From positions 1-44,707 of the forward strand of contig NZ_LROS01000025.1 of assembly GCF_001675165.1 (NCBI RefSeq): a DNA stretch of 44,707 nt, read 5' to 3'. Made by a program: the position numbers and the translations under genes. This document shows positions 17,460 to 25,912 of this stretch, in pieces; position 1 is the first letter of the stretch, and each line of letters starts with the position of its first letter. The notes beneath the pieces were generated by a model. It did not search any database and was not told the origin of the DNA. It saw nothing but the letters and a program-made list of their open reading frames with translations. The DNA is from Clostridium ragsdalei P11. GTDB lineage: Bacteria > Bacillota > Clostridia > Clostridiales > Clostridiaceae.

Positions 17460-17689
17460 AAATTTAAATCTATACCAGAGAAATATGCTGACAAAATAGA
17501 AAACACCTTTAAAAACTTTTCCGTAAGTCTTAGTGAGGTATTTTAGAAAATCTTAGGAGTTTAGGTATGTTTGAGGTACGAGTTTAACTAAACTCCTTTA
17601 GATTTTCAAAATACCAAACTTTAGACTTGTCAAAAGTTTTTACGGTGTTGAGATTTGTCAGCATATGATCTGGTATAATTTAATTTTTT
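17460..17689. repeat. Large snap-back palindrome, family B, copy 4
   Basis: AAATTTAAATCTATACCAG and AATATGCTGACAAA on the left match complements on the right (GTCAGCATATGATCTGGTATAA). Inner arms include AAAAACTTTTCCGTAAGTCT and TATTTTAGAAAATCTTAGGA. The centre (17571-17584) reads TTGAGGTACGAGTT, the family B core on the other strand. The right arm holds a TATAAT (17674-17679) only 37 bases before hemZ, so it may lend a -10 box to that gene. With copies B3 and C1 it fills the whole 678-base gap 17038-17715; I see no gene there. Confidence 0.85.
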
Positions 17690-17715
17690 ACTTAAGATTT
17701 TTATAAAGAAAAGAG

Positions 17716-19164
17716 ATGACAATTTTAATTGATATGGAGATAAAAGTTAAACTAAATAGTAAGGAATATAGATATCACATATTTCAAATGATCAATTTGT
17801 TTTATGATTTTGCAGATATAAATTTCGTAGAAGATGAAAGTTGGAATTTTAATATAGAGTTACTGCAGAATGAAGTTATTATAGATGATAAAAATGACGT
17901 ATGCAAAATGCAATTTGAAAGTGGTTTAAGCGAAAGGGAAAATATAAAAAAAGCAGTATTTTTGTATTTTACCAATAAAACAGGGAAAACTTTACCATGG
18001 GGAACCTTAGTTGGAATAAGACCTAGTAAGATAACTTTAAAATTTATAAAGGATGGCAAGAGCAGGGATGAAATAATAAAATATTTTGATAAACATTTTT
18101 GTTGTAATAAAAGTAAAGCAGAACTTTGTATAGATGTAGCAAATTCGGAAAAAAACTTAGTGAATTCGAACAGCAGAAATATAAGCGTATATGTGGGGAT
18201 GCCTTTTTGTCCAACTAAGTGTCTCTATTGTTCCTTTGCTTCAAATCCTATTAAAGGTTGTAAGGACTTAGTAGAACCCTATCTTAAAAGTTTGACTTAT
18301 GAGATAAAAAAAATGTCTGAATACATAAAACAACATGAGCTAAATATAGAATGTGTATATTTTGGAGGGGGAACTCCAAGTTCTATAGACGATGAAAAAT
18401 TTGAAAAATTAATGCATGAAATATATAATAGTTTTGTACGGGACTATAAAATAAAAGAATTTGATGTAGAATGTGGCAGACCTGACAGTATTACTTCAAG
18501 TAAACTTGAAACCATGAAAAGATATGGAGTAAATAGGATGAGTATAAATCCACAGACTATGAATGACAGCACATTAAAATTTATTGGAAGAAATCATTCA
18601 GTAAATGAGGTAAGGGAAAAGTTTCATATGGCAAGAAAATATGGATTTGACAACATAAACATGGATTTGATTGTAGGATTGCCTGGAGAAGGAATAGAGG
18701 AGGTAAATAAAACCTGTGATGAAATTGAAAAACTTGGGCCAGATAATTTAACTGTGCATGGTATGTCTGTAAAAAGAGCATCTAGGTTATATGAAAACAT
18801 AGTGAATAATATAAGTTATTCTATTGCAGGTCATGAAGAATTACATCTCATGTATGAAAGAACTGCACTTTTGGCTAAATCAATGAACATGAAACCATAT
18901 TACATGTATAGACAAAAAAATATGGTAGGTAATATGGAGAATATAGGATATACATCAGGAAAACATAGAGGACTTTATAATGTGGAAATGATTGAAGAAA
19001 GGCAGACTATAATAGCTTGTGGGGCAGATGCCGTTACAAAAGTTATGTTTTTAGATGAAAATAGATTCGAAAGACAGGCTAATATAAAAGATGTAGGAGA
19101 ATATGTGAGAAGAATAGATGAAATGGTGAAAAAAAAGATAGATCTTTTAAATACTTTGTATTAA
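17716..19164 (+). CDS. hemZ: Radical SAM coproporphyrinogen dehydrogenase-like HemZ
   Basis: HemZ belongs to the oxygen-independent HemN family acting on coproporphyrinogen III in porphyrin synthesis. In its 482 residues a Firmicute-specific N-terminal region (about 1-155) includes TLPWGTLVGIRPSKI. The radical SAM motif follows, CPTKCLYCSF (Cys165, 169, 172), then FGGGTPSSI and ECGRPDSIT, and GVNRMSINPQTMND. The C-terminal HemN-type region has YMYRQKNMVGNMENIGY. The start is either ATG 17716 (AAAGAAAAGAG just upstream) or ATG 17734; I keep the first with modest confidence. Activity on coproporphyrinogen has been doubted for some HemZ proteins, so the exact reaction is not certain. It precedes hisS-aspS. 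Confidence 0.88.
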   Translation: MTILIDMEIKVKLNSKEYRYHIFQMINLFYDFADINFVEDESWNFNIELLQNEVIIDDKNDVCKMQFESGLSERENIKKAVFLYFTNKTGKTLPWGTLVGIRPSKITLKFIKDGKSRDEIIKYFDKHFCCNKSKAELCIDVANSEKNLVNSNSRNISVYVGMPFCPTKCLYCSFASNPIKGCKDLVEPYLKSLTYEIKKMSEYIKQHELNIECVYFGGGTPSSIDDEKFEKLMHEIYNSFVRDYKIKEFDVECGRPDSITSSKLETMKRYGVNRMSINPQTMNDSTLKFIGRNHSVNEVREKFHMARKYGFDNINMDLIVGLPGEGIEEVNKTCDEIEKLGPDNLTVHGMSVKRASRLYENIVNNISYSIAGHEELHLMYERTALLAKSMNMKPYYMYRQKNMVGNMENIGYTSGKHRGLYNVEMIEERQTIIACGADAVTKVMFLDENRFERQANIKDVGEYVRRIDEMVKKKIDLLNTLY

Positions 19165-19242
19165 AATTTTTAAATGGACTTTTAAATTTCACTTATAATC
19201 TATAATTTAAGAAAATATAAAACAAAAAAGGAGTAAATTAAT

Positions 19243-20493
19243 ATGGCTATACAAGCACCTAAAGGTACTAAAGATATATTACCTACAGAGTCTTATAAGT
19301 GGCATTATTTAGAAGATAAGTTCAAAAATATAGCAGCTTCTTATGGATATAGAGAAATAAGGACACCAGTATTTGAATATACGGAACTTTTTGAAAGGGG
19401 AGTAGGTGAAACTACAGATGTTGTTCAGAAGGAAATGTACACCTTTCAAGATAAAGCTGGCAGAAGCCTAACCCTTAAAGCAGAAGGTACATCCCCTGCA
19501 GTGAGGGCTTTCGTGGAGAGCAGTTTATATAATGAAGTTCAGCCAACCAAATTATTTTATTTTACCCCAGTTTTAAGATATGAAAATGTTCAAAAAGGAA
19601 GACTTAGAGAACATCACCAATTTGGTATAGAGGCATTTGGGTCAGAAAATGCTTCACTGGATGCTGAAGTTATAAGTTTGGCTATGCGAGTATATAAGGA
19701 ACTGGGAGTAAAGGGAATTGAATTAAATATAAACAGTATAGGATGTGCTACTTGCAGAAAAAAGTATAATGAGGCATTAAAAAAATTCTTGAAGGAAAAT
19801 TACGATGCATTATGTGACACCTGCAAAAGCAGGTTTAGTAAAAATCCTATGAGAATACTGGATTGTAAAGTGGAAAGCTGCAAGGAAATAGTAAAAGATG
19901 CACCTTTGATGATTGATTATTTATGCGATGATTGTAAGGAGCACTTTGAAAGTCTACAAAAGTATTTGTCTGCTGTAAATATAGAATTTAAGATAAATCC
20001 ATTAATAGTAAGAGGACTTGATTATTATACTAAAACCGTATTTGAAATAATAAACAATGATATAACAATATGCGGTGGTGGAAGGTATGATTATCTAATA
20101 GAGGAAGTTGGAGGCCCTAAAATGCCTGCTGTAGGTTTTGGAATGGGAATAGAGAGGACACTTCTTACTCTGGAAGAAAATAAAATAGAGATACCAAATA
20201 GACCATACATAGACTTATATGTAGGAGCTATGGGAGATGGCGCTAAGTTAAAGGCTCTGAATTTAGTAAATCAATTGAGAGAAAAAAATGTAAGATGTGA
20301 ATGTGACCATACAAATAGAAGCGTAAAAGCTGAAATGAAGTATGCAAATAAAATAGGAGCTAGGTTTACAGTAATACTTGGAGACAACGAACTAGAATGT
20401 GGAATTGCTAAATTTAAGAGAATGGAAGATGGCAATCAATTTGAAATTAAATTAGAAGAACTAGACAAAATTTCAGATTTAATTAGATTATAA
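19243..20493 (+). CDS. hisS: Histidyl-tRNA synthetase
   Basis: This class II synthetase charges tRNA-His. In its 416 residues I see PKGTKDILP at the start, motif 2 around [15 protein letters not shown] and [18 protein letters not shown], the histidine-binding [26 protein letters not shown], and motif 3 [11 protein letters not shown], followed by the anticodon-binding domain (DLYVGAMGD onward). A cysteine-rich insert ([30 protein letters not shown], about residues 167-226) is usual in Firmicute enzymes. AAAAAAGGAG precedes ATG. A TATAAT lies at 19194-19199, but no clear -35 and no T-box leader are visible. aspS follows 15 bases later. Confidence 0.96.
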   Translation: MAIQAPKGTKDILPTESYKWHYLEDKFKNIAASYGYREIRTPVFEYTELFERGVGETTDVVQKEMYTFQDKAGRSLTLKAEGTSPAVRAFVESSLYNEVQPTKLFYFTPVLRYENVQKGRLREHHQFGIEAFGSENASLDAEVISLAMRVYKELGVKGIELNINSIGCATCRKKYNEALKKFLKENYDALCDTCKSRFSKNPMRILDCKVESCKEIVKDAPLMIDYLCDDCKEHFESLQKYLSAVNIEFKINPLIVRGLDYYTKTVFEIINNDITICGGGRYDYLIEEVGGPKMPAVGFGMGIERTLLTLEENKIEIPNRPYIDLYVGAMGDGAKLKALNLVNQLREKNVRCECDHTNRSVKAEMKYANKIGARFTVILGDNELECGIAKFKRMEDGNQFEIKLEELDKISDLIRL

Positions 20494-20508
20494 ACGGAGT
20501 GTGTTAAC

Positions 20509-22281
20509 ATGGGAGAATCATTAAATGGACTAAAGAGAACCAACATGTGTGGTGAACTTAGAGAAAGTAACATAGGTGAAAAGATTACAGTAATGGGATG
20601 GGTTCAGAGAAAAAGAAATTTAGGTGGACTCATATTTGTAGATTTAAGAGATAGAACAGGAATACTTCAAATTGTATTTGGAGAGAAGATAAATAAAGAA
20701 GCTTTTGAAAAATCAGATAATGTAAAATCTGAATACTGCATAGCAGCTACAGGAACTATTGTAAAAAGAGAATCTCCAAATACGGAAATCCCAACAGGTA
20801 TGGTAGAAGTAAAAGGAGAGTATATAAAGATATTTTCAGAGTCTCAAACACCTCCTATATACATAAAGGAAAACTTAGATGCAGCTGAAAATATAAGACT
20901 AAAGTATAGATATTTGGATCTAAGAAGACCAGATATGCAGAGAATACTTATGACAAGACATAAAACTGCAAAGGTAGTAAGAGATTTTTTAGATGAAGAA
21001 GGATTTTTAGAAATAGAAACTCCAATGCTTGGAAAAAGTACACCAGAAGGTGCTAGAGATTATCTTGTACCAAGCAGAAATTATAATGGAAAGTTTTATG
21101 CCCTTCCTCAATCACCACAGCTTTTTAAACAGCTTTTGATGGTTTCAGGATATGATAGATACTTTCAGATAGTTAAATGCTTTAGAGATGAAGATTTGAG
21201 GGCGAATAGACAGCCTGAATTTACCCAGATAGATATGGAGCTTTCTTTTGTAGAACAAGATGATGTAATCAATTTGAATGAAAAGTTTATTCAAAGGGTA
21301 TTTAAGAAAATCCTAAATGTGGATGTAAAGCTACCTATAGAGAGAATGCCTTATAAAATTGCTATGGAGAAATATGGATCAGATAAACCTGATTTAAGAT
21401 TTGGCATGGAGATAAATGATATAACTGAAGTTGTAAAAAATATAGATTTCAAGGTGTTCCAAAATGCCATTGAAGCTGGTGGCTCTGTAAGAGCTATAAA
21501 GGTACCAAATTCAGCTCAAATGGGAAGAAAACAGATCGATAAGCTAGTTGAGTTTGTAAAAGATTATGGTGCCAAAGGACTTGTATGGATGGCATATAAA
21601 GAAGATGGGATTAAATCTTCTATATCAAAGTTCTTAACTGAGGAAGATACTAAAAATATATTAAATAAATTGGAAGCAATACAAGGAGATCTTATTCTTA
21701 TAGTTGCAGACAGAAATAAAGTTGTATTTGAAAGTCTTGGTGCACTCAGAGTTCATATGGCAAAAGAAACAGGTATATTGGATGGAAATGATGAGTTTAG
21801 ATTTGTATGGGTAACTGAGTTCCCTCTTCTATCCTATAATGAGGATGAACAAAGGTATCAGGCAGAACATCATCCATTTACAGCACCTATGGATGAAGAT
21901 ATACAGTATTTAGAGAGTGATCCTGGAAGAGTAAGAGCAAAAGCTTATGATATAGTTTTAAATGGAGAAGAATTAGGCGGAGGAAGTATAAGAATACACG
22001 ATACTAAACTTCAAGAAAGAATGTTTAAAGTAATTGGTATTTCACAGGAAAAAGCTTGGGAGAAGTTTGGATACTTGCTTGAAGCATTTAAGTTTGGACC
22101 ACCACCACACGGCGGACTTGCTTATGGATTTGATAGGATGGTAATGTTTTTAGCAAAGACAGATAACATAAAGGATGTAATAGCTTTCCCTAAAAATCAG
22201 AATGCATTTTGTCCACTTACGGAAGCTCCTAATGTAGTAGATGAATCTCAGTTAAAAGAATTGGGTATATCTATAAAATAA
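20509..22281 (+). CDS. aspS: Aspartyl-tRNA synthetase
   Basis: This class II synthetase charges tRNA-Asp (possibly also tRNA-Asn, depending on specificity). Its 590 residues match the bacterial type with the inserted GAD domain (about 290-420). Seen are the OB-fold anticodon domain (VMGWVQRKRNLGGLIFVDLR), motif 1 region ETPMLGKSTPEGARDYLVPS, motif 2 QIVKCFRDEDLRANRQPEFT, and motif 3 APPHGG-like GPPPHGGLAYGFDRMVM. ACGGAG lies before ATG. A 6S RNA gene follows about 60 bases downstream, matching the Bacillus aspS-bsrA order. Confidence 0.97.
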   Translation: MGESLNGLKRTNMCGELRESNIGEKITVMGWVQRKRNLGGLIFVDLRDRTGILQIVFGEKINKEAFEKSDNVKSEYCIAATGTIVKRESPNTEIPTGMVEVKGEYIKIFSESQTPPIYIKENLDAAENIRLKYRYLDLRRPDMQRILMTRHKTAKVVRDFLDEEGFLEIETPMLGKSTPEGARDYLVPSRNYNGKFYALPQSPQLFKQLLMVSGYDRYFQIVKCFRDEDLRANRQPEFTQIDMELSFVEQDDVINLNEKFIQRVFKKILNVDVKLPIERMPYKIAMEKYGSDKPDLRFGMEINDITEVVKNIDFKVFQNAIEAGGSVRAIKVPNSAQMGRKQIDKLVEFVKDYGAKGLVWMAYKEDGIKSSISKFLTEEDTKNILNKLEAIQGDLILIVADRNKVVFESLGALRVHMAKETGILDGNDEFRFVWVTEFPLLSYNEDEQRYQAEHHPFTAPMDEDIQYLESDPGRVRAKAYDIVLNGEELGGGSIRIHDTKLQERMFKVIGISQEKAWEKFGYLLEAFKFGPPPHGGLAYGFDRMVMFLAKTDNIKDVIAFPKNQNAFCPLTEAPNVVDESQLKELGISIK

Positions 22282-22324
22282 TATGAATTATTCAAAGAGT
22301 AAACATAAATATTAAAAAGTGTAG

Positions 22325-22330
22325 TATAAT
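22325..22330 (+). promoter_or_regulatory. -10 element of the aspS-linked 6S RNA
   Basis: TATAAT ends 10 bases before the proposed 5' end of the RNA. I see no good -35 box at the usual distance. Confidence 0.5.
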
Positions 22331-22340
22331 AAAGTTAGAA

Positions 22341-22516
22341 ATATTCCTGCTGTGTGCGTGGAATGAGTTAGTCTTGACCGAACATTTTATAAACGGGAAC
22401 CGGACTCTTCTTGTGGAATGATATCCATTTATAATGGAGACAGGAAGCAAGAAGGAGATTCCCACCTGCTCTGGGGCGGGTTCAAAATAACTCATAATAC
22501 GGCATGGTGGGATTTT
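22341..22516 (+). ncRNA. ssrS: 6S RNA, aspS-linked copy
   Basis: 6S RNA mimics an open promoter and sequesters sigma-70-type RNA polymerase. About 175 bases fold as the family does. The ends pair (ATTCCTGCTGTGTGC and GAATGAGTTA with TAACTCA and ACGGCATGGTGGGAT), and a CTTCTTG/CAAGAAG stem supports the apical part. The 3' side of the central bubble holds the typical small hairpin ACCTGC...GCGGGT (about 22466-22483). The 3' end CGGCATGG resembles the family's GCGGCAT. Position after aspS is as for Bacillus bsrA. A T-rich tail (TTTTATTTGTTTT) follows. The ends are estimates. Confidence 0.88.
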
Positions 22517-23183
22517 ATTTGTTTTGTAACATGTTTCTTAAAGAAGACAAGGAATCTTCTATTTCTTCTCTTGGTAGGTTCCCAGAGTTTAGATCATTAT
22601 CAGTTTTTAAAAGTAATTTTTCGTAAAATTCTATTGAAAATTTTACACATTTTGCATCATGGTTATTTTCTTCAAGCATTTCATAGATTATATCATCTGA
22701 TTTATCATATTTTTTGGTCTCTGCATAGTAATCCGCTATTTTGCTTAAAAGAGTAAAAGAAAGCTTATATTCACAAAGTTTATTTATTAAAGGATCTATA
22801 TCTGAAAAATAATTTTTTAAATCACAGTTGGTGCTTTCATTTAAATAAGCTTCCAAAAACAAATTTAATGATTTTTGATGTATATAAAAAGCATCATCCA
22901 ATTTGCACTGGAACTCCAAGGCATTTCCTTCTTCTTCCAACAATTTAGCCATGATTATACACTTATCTGTAACTATGCTCCCATTAATTTTTACCATTTC
23001 CATTATATTTTCTAGAGATAAGGAATTAAAAAATTTTATGCTCAATCTAAAAATATCTTTAAAGGCGGTATCTATTAAATCTAAGGCTCCTTCATAATTT
23101 TCATTATCCATATCATCTAGTATTTTATATAGCATTTCATTAAATTTCTTAATTAATTCAGCAGTAATAGTTCTTTTTAACAT
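22515..23183 (-). CDS. All-helical protein, DUF6483-like, function unknown
   Basis: A 222-residue soluble protein, almost entirely alpha-helical by composition, with helix pairs resembling TPR repeats (NYEGALDLIDTAFKDIF; KLDDAFYIHQKSLNLFLEA; KYDKSDDIIYEMLEEN). MLKRTITAELIKKFNEML at the start and the repeat pattern recall DUF6483 proteins, which have no known role. I start at ATG 23183 because GGAGG (23192-23196) lies eight bases before it; an ATG at 23198 overlaps that site. Its 3' end converges on the 6S RNA, so the two transcription units face each other. Confidence 0.7.
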   Translation of the reverse strand: MLKRTITAELIKKFNEMLYKILDDMDNENYEGALDLIDTAFKDIFRLSIKFFNSLSLENIMEMVKINGSIVTDKCIIMAKLLEEEGNALEFQCKLDDAFYIHQKSLNLFLEAYLNESTNCDLKNYFSDIDPLINKLCEYKLSFTLLSKIADYYAETKKYDKSDDIIYEMLEENNHDAKCVKFSIEFYEKLLLKTDNDLNSGNLPREEIEDSLSSLRNMLQNK

Positions 23184-23376
23184 TTTGTATGCCTCCATAA
23201 ATTTTGCAAATAATAATATAACAATACTTATTATACTAAAAAATCAATCTATTTACTATAAAAATAGAAATAGATATTGAACTTATGTATATATCATGTT
23301 ATCATATATACATATCACAAAGTAGTTTTAATAACTACATGACAAACATACAAAATTTATTAAGGAGTGGTTTAAT

Positions 23377-24015
23377 ATGGATAATCAACTTAAATTTTAT
23401 ACAAGAGGAGAGGAAATAGCTAATGCTGTAACACATGGAATAGGCACACTTCTGTCAATTGCAGCTCTTGTATTATTGATTGTATTTTCCGCTAGAATGG
23501 GAGATAAGTGGTATATAGTAAGCTATACTATCTATGGCGTTTCTATGCTTATTCTATACCTAGAATCCACTTTATACCACAGCATAACTAACTTAAAGGC
23601 AAAAAAGGTTTTTAGAATATTTGATCATGCATCTATTTATCTATTAATAGCTGGAACTTATACTCCTTTTACACTTACTATTTTAAGAAGTTCTATAGGA
23701 TGGATGATATTTGCTATAGTATGGATTATGGCTATTTGTGGGATAGTAATGAAAATATTTTGGATAGGCAAACATGAGGTTGTGTCTACACTGATATATA
23801 TTGCCATGGGATGGATAATAATTTTTGCTATGAAAAGACTTTTGTTGCTTCTTCCTCCAGCTGGAATAGCTCTTTTGGTGGCAGGTGGAATCATATATAC
23901 GGTGGGGGCTTTTTTATACATGTTAGATAAAATACCTTATAATCATGCCATATGGCACCTTTTTGTCATAGGTGGAAGTGCTTGTCACTTCTTCTGTGTG
24001 CTTTTATATCTATAA
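23377..24015 (+). CDS. Hemolysin III / PAQR-family membrane protein
   Basis: A 212-residue integral membrane protein with about seven helices. The N-terminus FYTRGEEIANAVTHGIGTLL carries the family E-x2-N-x3-H-x-G pattern. Further metal-site residues appear in ESTLYHSI (about 68-75), FDHASIYLLIAGTYTPF (about 87-103) and, at the end, HAIWHLFVIGGSACHFF (about 190-206). The PAQR fold binds zinc with Asp and His residues; the bacterial function is unclear despite the hemolysin name. AAGGAG stands 10 bases before ATG. Confidence 0.9.
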   Translation: MDNQLKFYTRGEEIANAVTHGIGTLLSIAALVLLIVFSARMGDKWYIVSYTIYGVSMLILYLESTLYHSITNLKAKKVFRIFDHASIYLLIAGTYTPFTLTILRSSIGWMIFAIVWIMAICGIVMKIFWIGKHEVVSTLIYIAMGWIIIFAMKRLLLLLPPAGIALLVAGGIIYTVGAFLYMLDKIPYNHAIWHLFVIGGSACHFFCVLLYL

Positions 24016-24278
24016 ATGACAGAAAAAGTTCTATCCGATGCCAAGAAACTTGTTTATCTTATTATGAGAAAGAGGGAAGTCCTGGAGAAAAATTTTCTGA
24101 TACAATAAGTAGAACAGGGTGGAACAATGTGAAAAATGAAATACTTTATAAAAATTAAAGTATAAAAATACAAATACGTGACGAAATATTTTGTAATATA
24201 CTTATGAATATTAAGAGGAGTATTTATATATTATGTAGAATACATAAGCAATAAACTTATTGTAAAGGATAAAAAGGT

Positions 24279-24815
24279 ATGATTAATCGTAGTATTTTTG
24301 GACTTAATTCTTCATTTTATTATTTTGGCTTAGAACATTTAATTATAAATATGTATCAATATATAAAAGAGGGTATTGAAAAGAAAGAGAAAACCTGCGT
24401 ATACACGGATTTAAAATTGTATAAGAAATTATTAAAGTATTTTGACACAAAAAATAATTGTGTGGAATACGTTGATATGACACAAGTGATTAATGAATAT
24501 CCAAAGTTGGGAGTAGACAACATAAGAAAAGAAGTTTTAAAGTGTATAGATGAAATTAATAAAGAGGGATATGTGGGCGTAAGATTTATTATACAGGTTG
24601 ATTATGCCATCTATAGTACCTCTCAGAATAATTTCTTAAATTTTAATAGAAATATATTAAATATAATTTTAGAAATGAGCGCTTCTTGTATGTGTATTTA
24701 TAATTTTGAAGATTACTTAAAGAATAAAAGGTTTATAAATGAAAAGGTTATCAAAGAATCCTATAAAATTCATAATTATAGATTGTATGATAGAAAATTA
24801 ATGAGTATAAAATAA
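24279..24815 (+). CDS. Stand-alone MEDS-domain protein (DcmR-type sensory domain)
   Basis: This 178-residue protein begins GLNSSFYYFGLEHLIINMYQ, then EKKEKTCVYTDLKLYKKLL, the layout of MEDS domains: a RecA/KaiC-like fold without Walker residues, thought to sense small ligands. The usual early His is seen in GLEHL. There is no attached kinase or DNA-binding domain, so output must go through a partner. Cys is frequent (six residues, including SCMCIY). AAAGGATAAAAAGG precedes ATG and is a modest ribosome binding site. A strong terminator follows. Confidence 0.7.
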   Translation: MINRSIFGLNSSFYYFGLEHLIINMYQYIKEGIEKKEKTCVYTDLKLYKKLLKYFDTKNNCVEYVDMTQVINEYPKLGVDNIRKEVLKCIDEINKEGYVGVRFIIQVDYAIYSTSQNNFLNFNRNILNIILEMSASCMCIYNFEDYLKNKRFINEKVIKESYKIHNYRLYDRKLMSIK

Positions 24816-24842
24816 TCCTAGTTTAAACTAGGATTATTTTAT
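24811..24842 (+). terminator. Terminator after the MEDS gene
   Basis: A perfect 28-base palindrome (24811-24838) centred on GTTTAAAC carries arms AATAATCCTA and TAGGATTATT, followed by more T. It overlaps the stop codon of the MEDS gene. Confidence 0.85.
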
Positions 24843-24926
24843 ATAGAATTAATGGGAGTTATCATATCATCAAGGCAGTATAAGTTTAACCTAAATTAGC
24901 AAAAAGTATTCTTAAAAATTTAAAGT

Positions 24927-25577
24927 TTAGGCACTATGATGACATGTAGAATAATCTATGTAAATATTTTGCAATTTTCTAGGCTGAAAAGGAGGTAATG
25001 TGGAAGAATTTAATATATCCAAAGATTCCTCTAAATTATCTGATAGGGTTGTATTATTAGATTTTAAGTCTTCTTTTAAGCACTCATTAAAATAGTTACA
25101 ATAAGCATAATAATCCTTTCGTTCTCGAGAATACATGGTGTATTCTTTACCTGCCAATTGAATCGCTTCTCTACATAAATATAAATTACAGGGATGTGGG
25201 CGTAAAGAAAAACTTAATTTGCATCCATCTTTTTTTAAAAAAGGACATAATCTAAAAAAGAGACTACTGTCAAAATCACTGTATTTTATATTGTTTTCAG
25301 TGTAATTGTCATATTGATTTTTGAAAAAAGTTCCTTTTACCCTGATATCATAACTTTCTACACAATTTGGAATAGAAGATAAATAGTATATAAAATTTAT
25401 GTTTCCATTGTTTATTATATTTTTAATATCTACTAGATTGTATTTTGGAAAGTACCAGCAGCAACCTCTGTTTTTTATATTTGTGTAGGATATGGATTCT
25501 ACAAAATTACTGCAGTTTCCGCAAATATCACATTTAAATAGAGGAATGTTGTTTGTAAATTTATAGCTTAGTAACAT
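24927..25577 (-). CDS. Cysteine-cluster protein (YkgJ/UPF0153-like), metal or Fe-S binding
   Basis: A 216-residue protein whose cysteines fall in groups: CDICGNC (about 16-22), GCCWYFP (about 38-44), CPFLKKDGC (about 111-119), then HPCNLYLC (about 128-135) and CNYFNEC. This resembles the CxxCxxC...CPFL...C...RP..C layout of YkgJ-type proteins thought to bind zinc or an iron-sulphur cluster. No reaction is established. AGGAGGCTTTT before ATG (minus strand) fixes the start. The gene is convergent with the MEDS gene and ends about 110 bases from it. Confidence 0.7.
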   Translation of the reverse strand: MLLSYKFTNNIPLFKCDICGNCSNFVESISYTNIKNRGCCWYFPKYNLVDIKNIINNGNINFIYYLSSIPNCVESYDIRVKGTFFKNQYDNYTENNIKYSDFDSSLFFRLCPFLKKDGCKLSFSLRPHPCNLYLCREAIQLAGKEYTMYSRERKDYYAYCNYFNECLKEDLKSNNTTLSDNLEESLDILNSSTLPPFQPRKLQNIYIDYSTCHHSA

Positions 25578-25912
25578 ATAAAAGCCTCCTTGAAAATAGA
25601 CTGCAATTAGTAATACATAGGATATTTATATATATACATATATTTAGTATAGAAATTAAATAGAAAATATTTTGGACCTGAATTGCTATATTAAAGATTT
25701 TTAATTAGTTGAAATTATTAATTGCAGTGAAAGTAAAAATTAATTATAGAATTATTAATTTGTACATGATATAATTATAATTTTAATGTGTTTATATTAA
25801 TTTTAGAATAAGATAAAAATTTTTACAATACTTTATTTCTAATTTACAATAAAAATGATACTATATATAGAGTGTACAGTTTCTTCATAAATGAAATTTT
25901 GGAGGTAATTCA
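25578..25912. other. Intergenic, very A/T-rich, no gene recognised
   Basis: This 335-base gap between divergent genes must hold both promoters. I see many TATAAT-like strings (for example near 25779) but none with a well-spaced -35 box, and no strong hairpin or ORF. GGAGG at its right end belongs to polA. Confidence 0.5.

Noticed and set aside
24016-24108. Thirty-codon frame starting directly after the hemolysin III stop, with a helical sequence
   Set aside because: I considered a Spo0E-like regulator because of the LVYLIMRKREVLEKNFL stretch, but the SQxLD motif is absent, there is no separate ribosome binding site and the frame is very short.
23952-24158. Sixty-eight-codon frame overlapping the end of the hemolysin III gene
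   Set aside because: Most of it is an alternative frame of the membrane protein, with composition unlike a real gene and no ribosome binding site.
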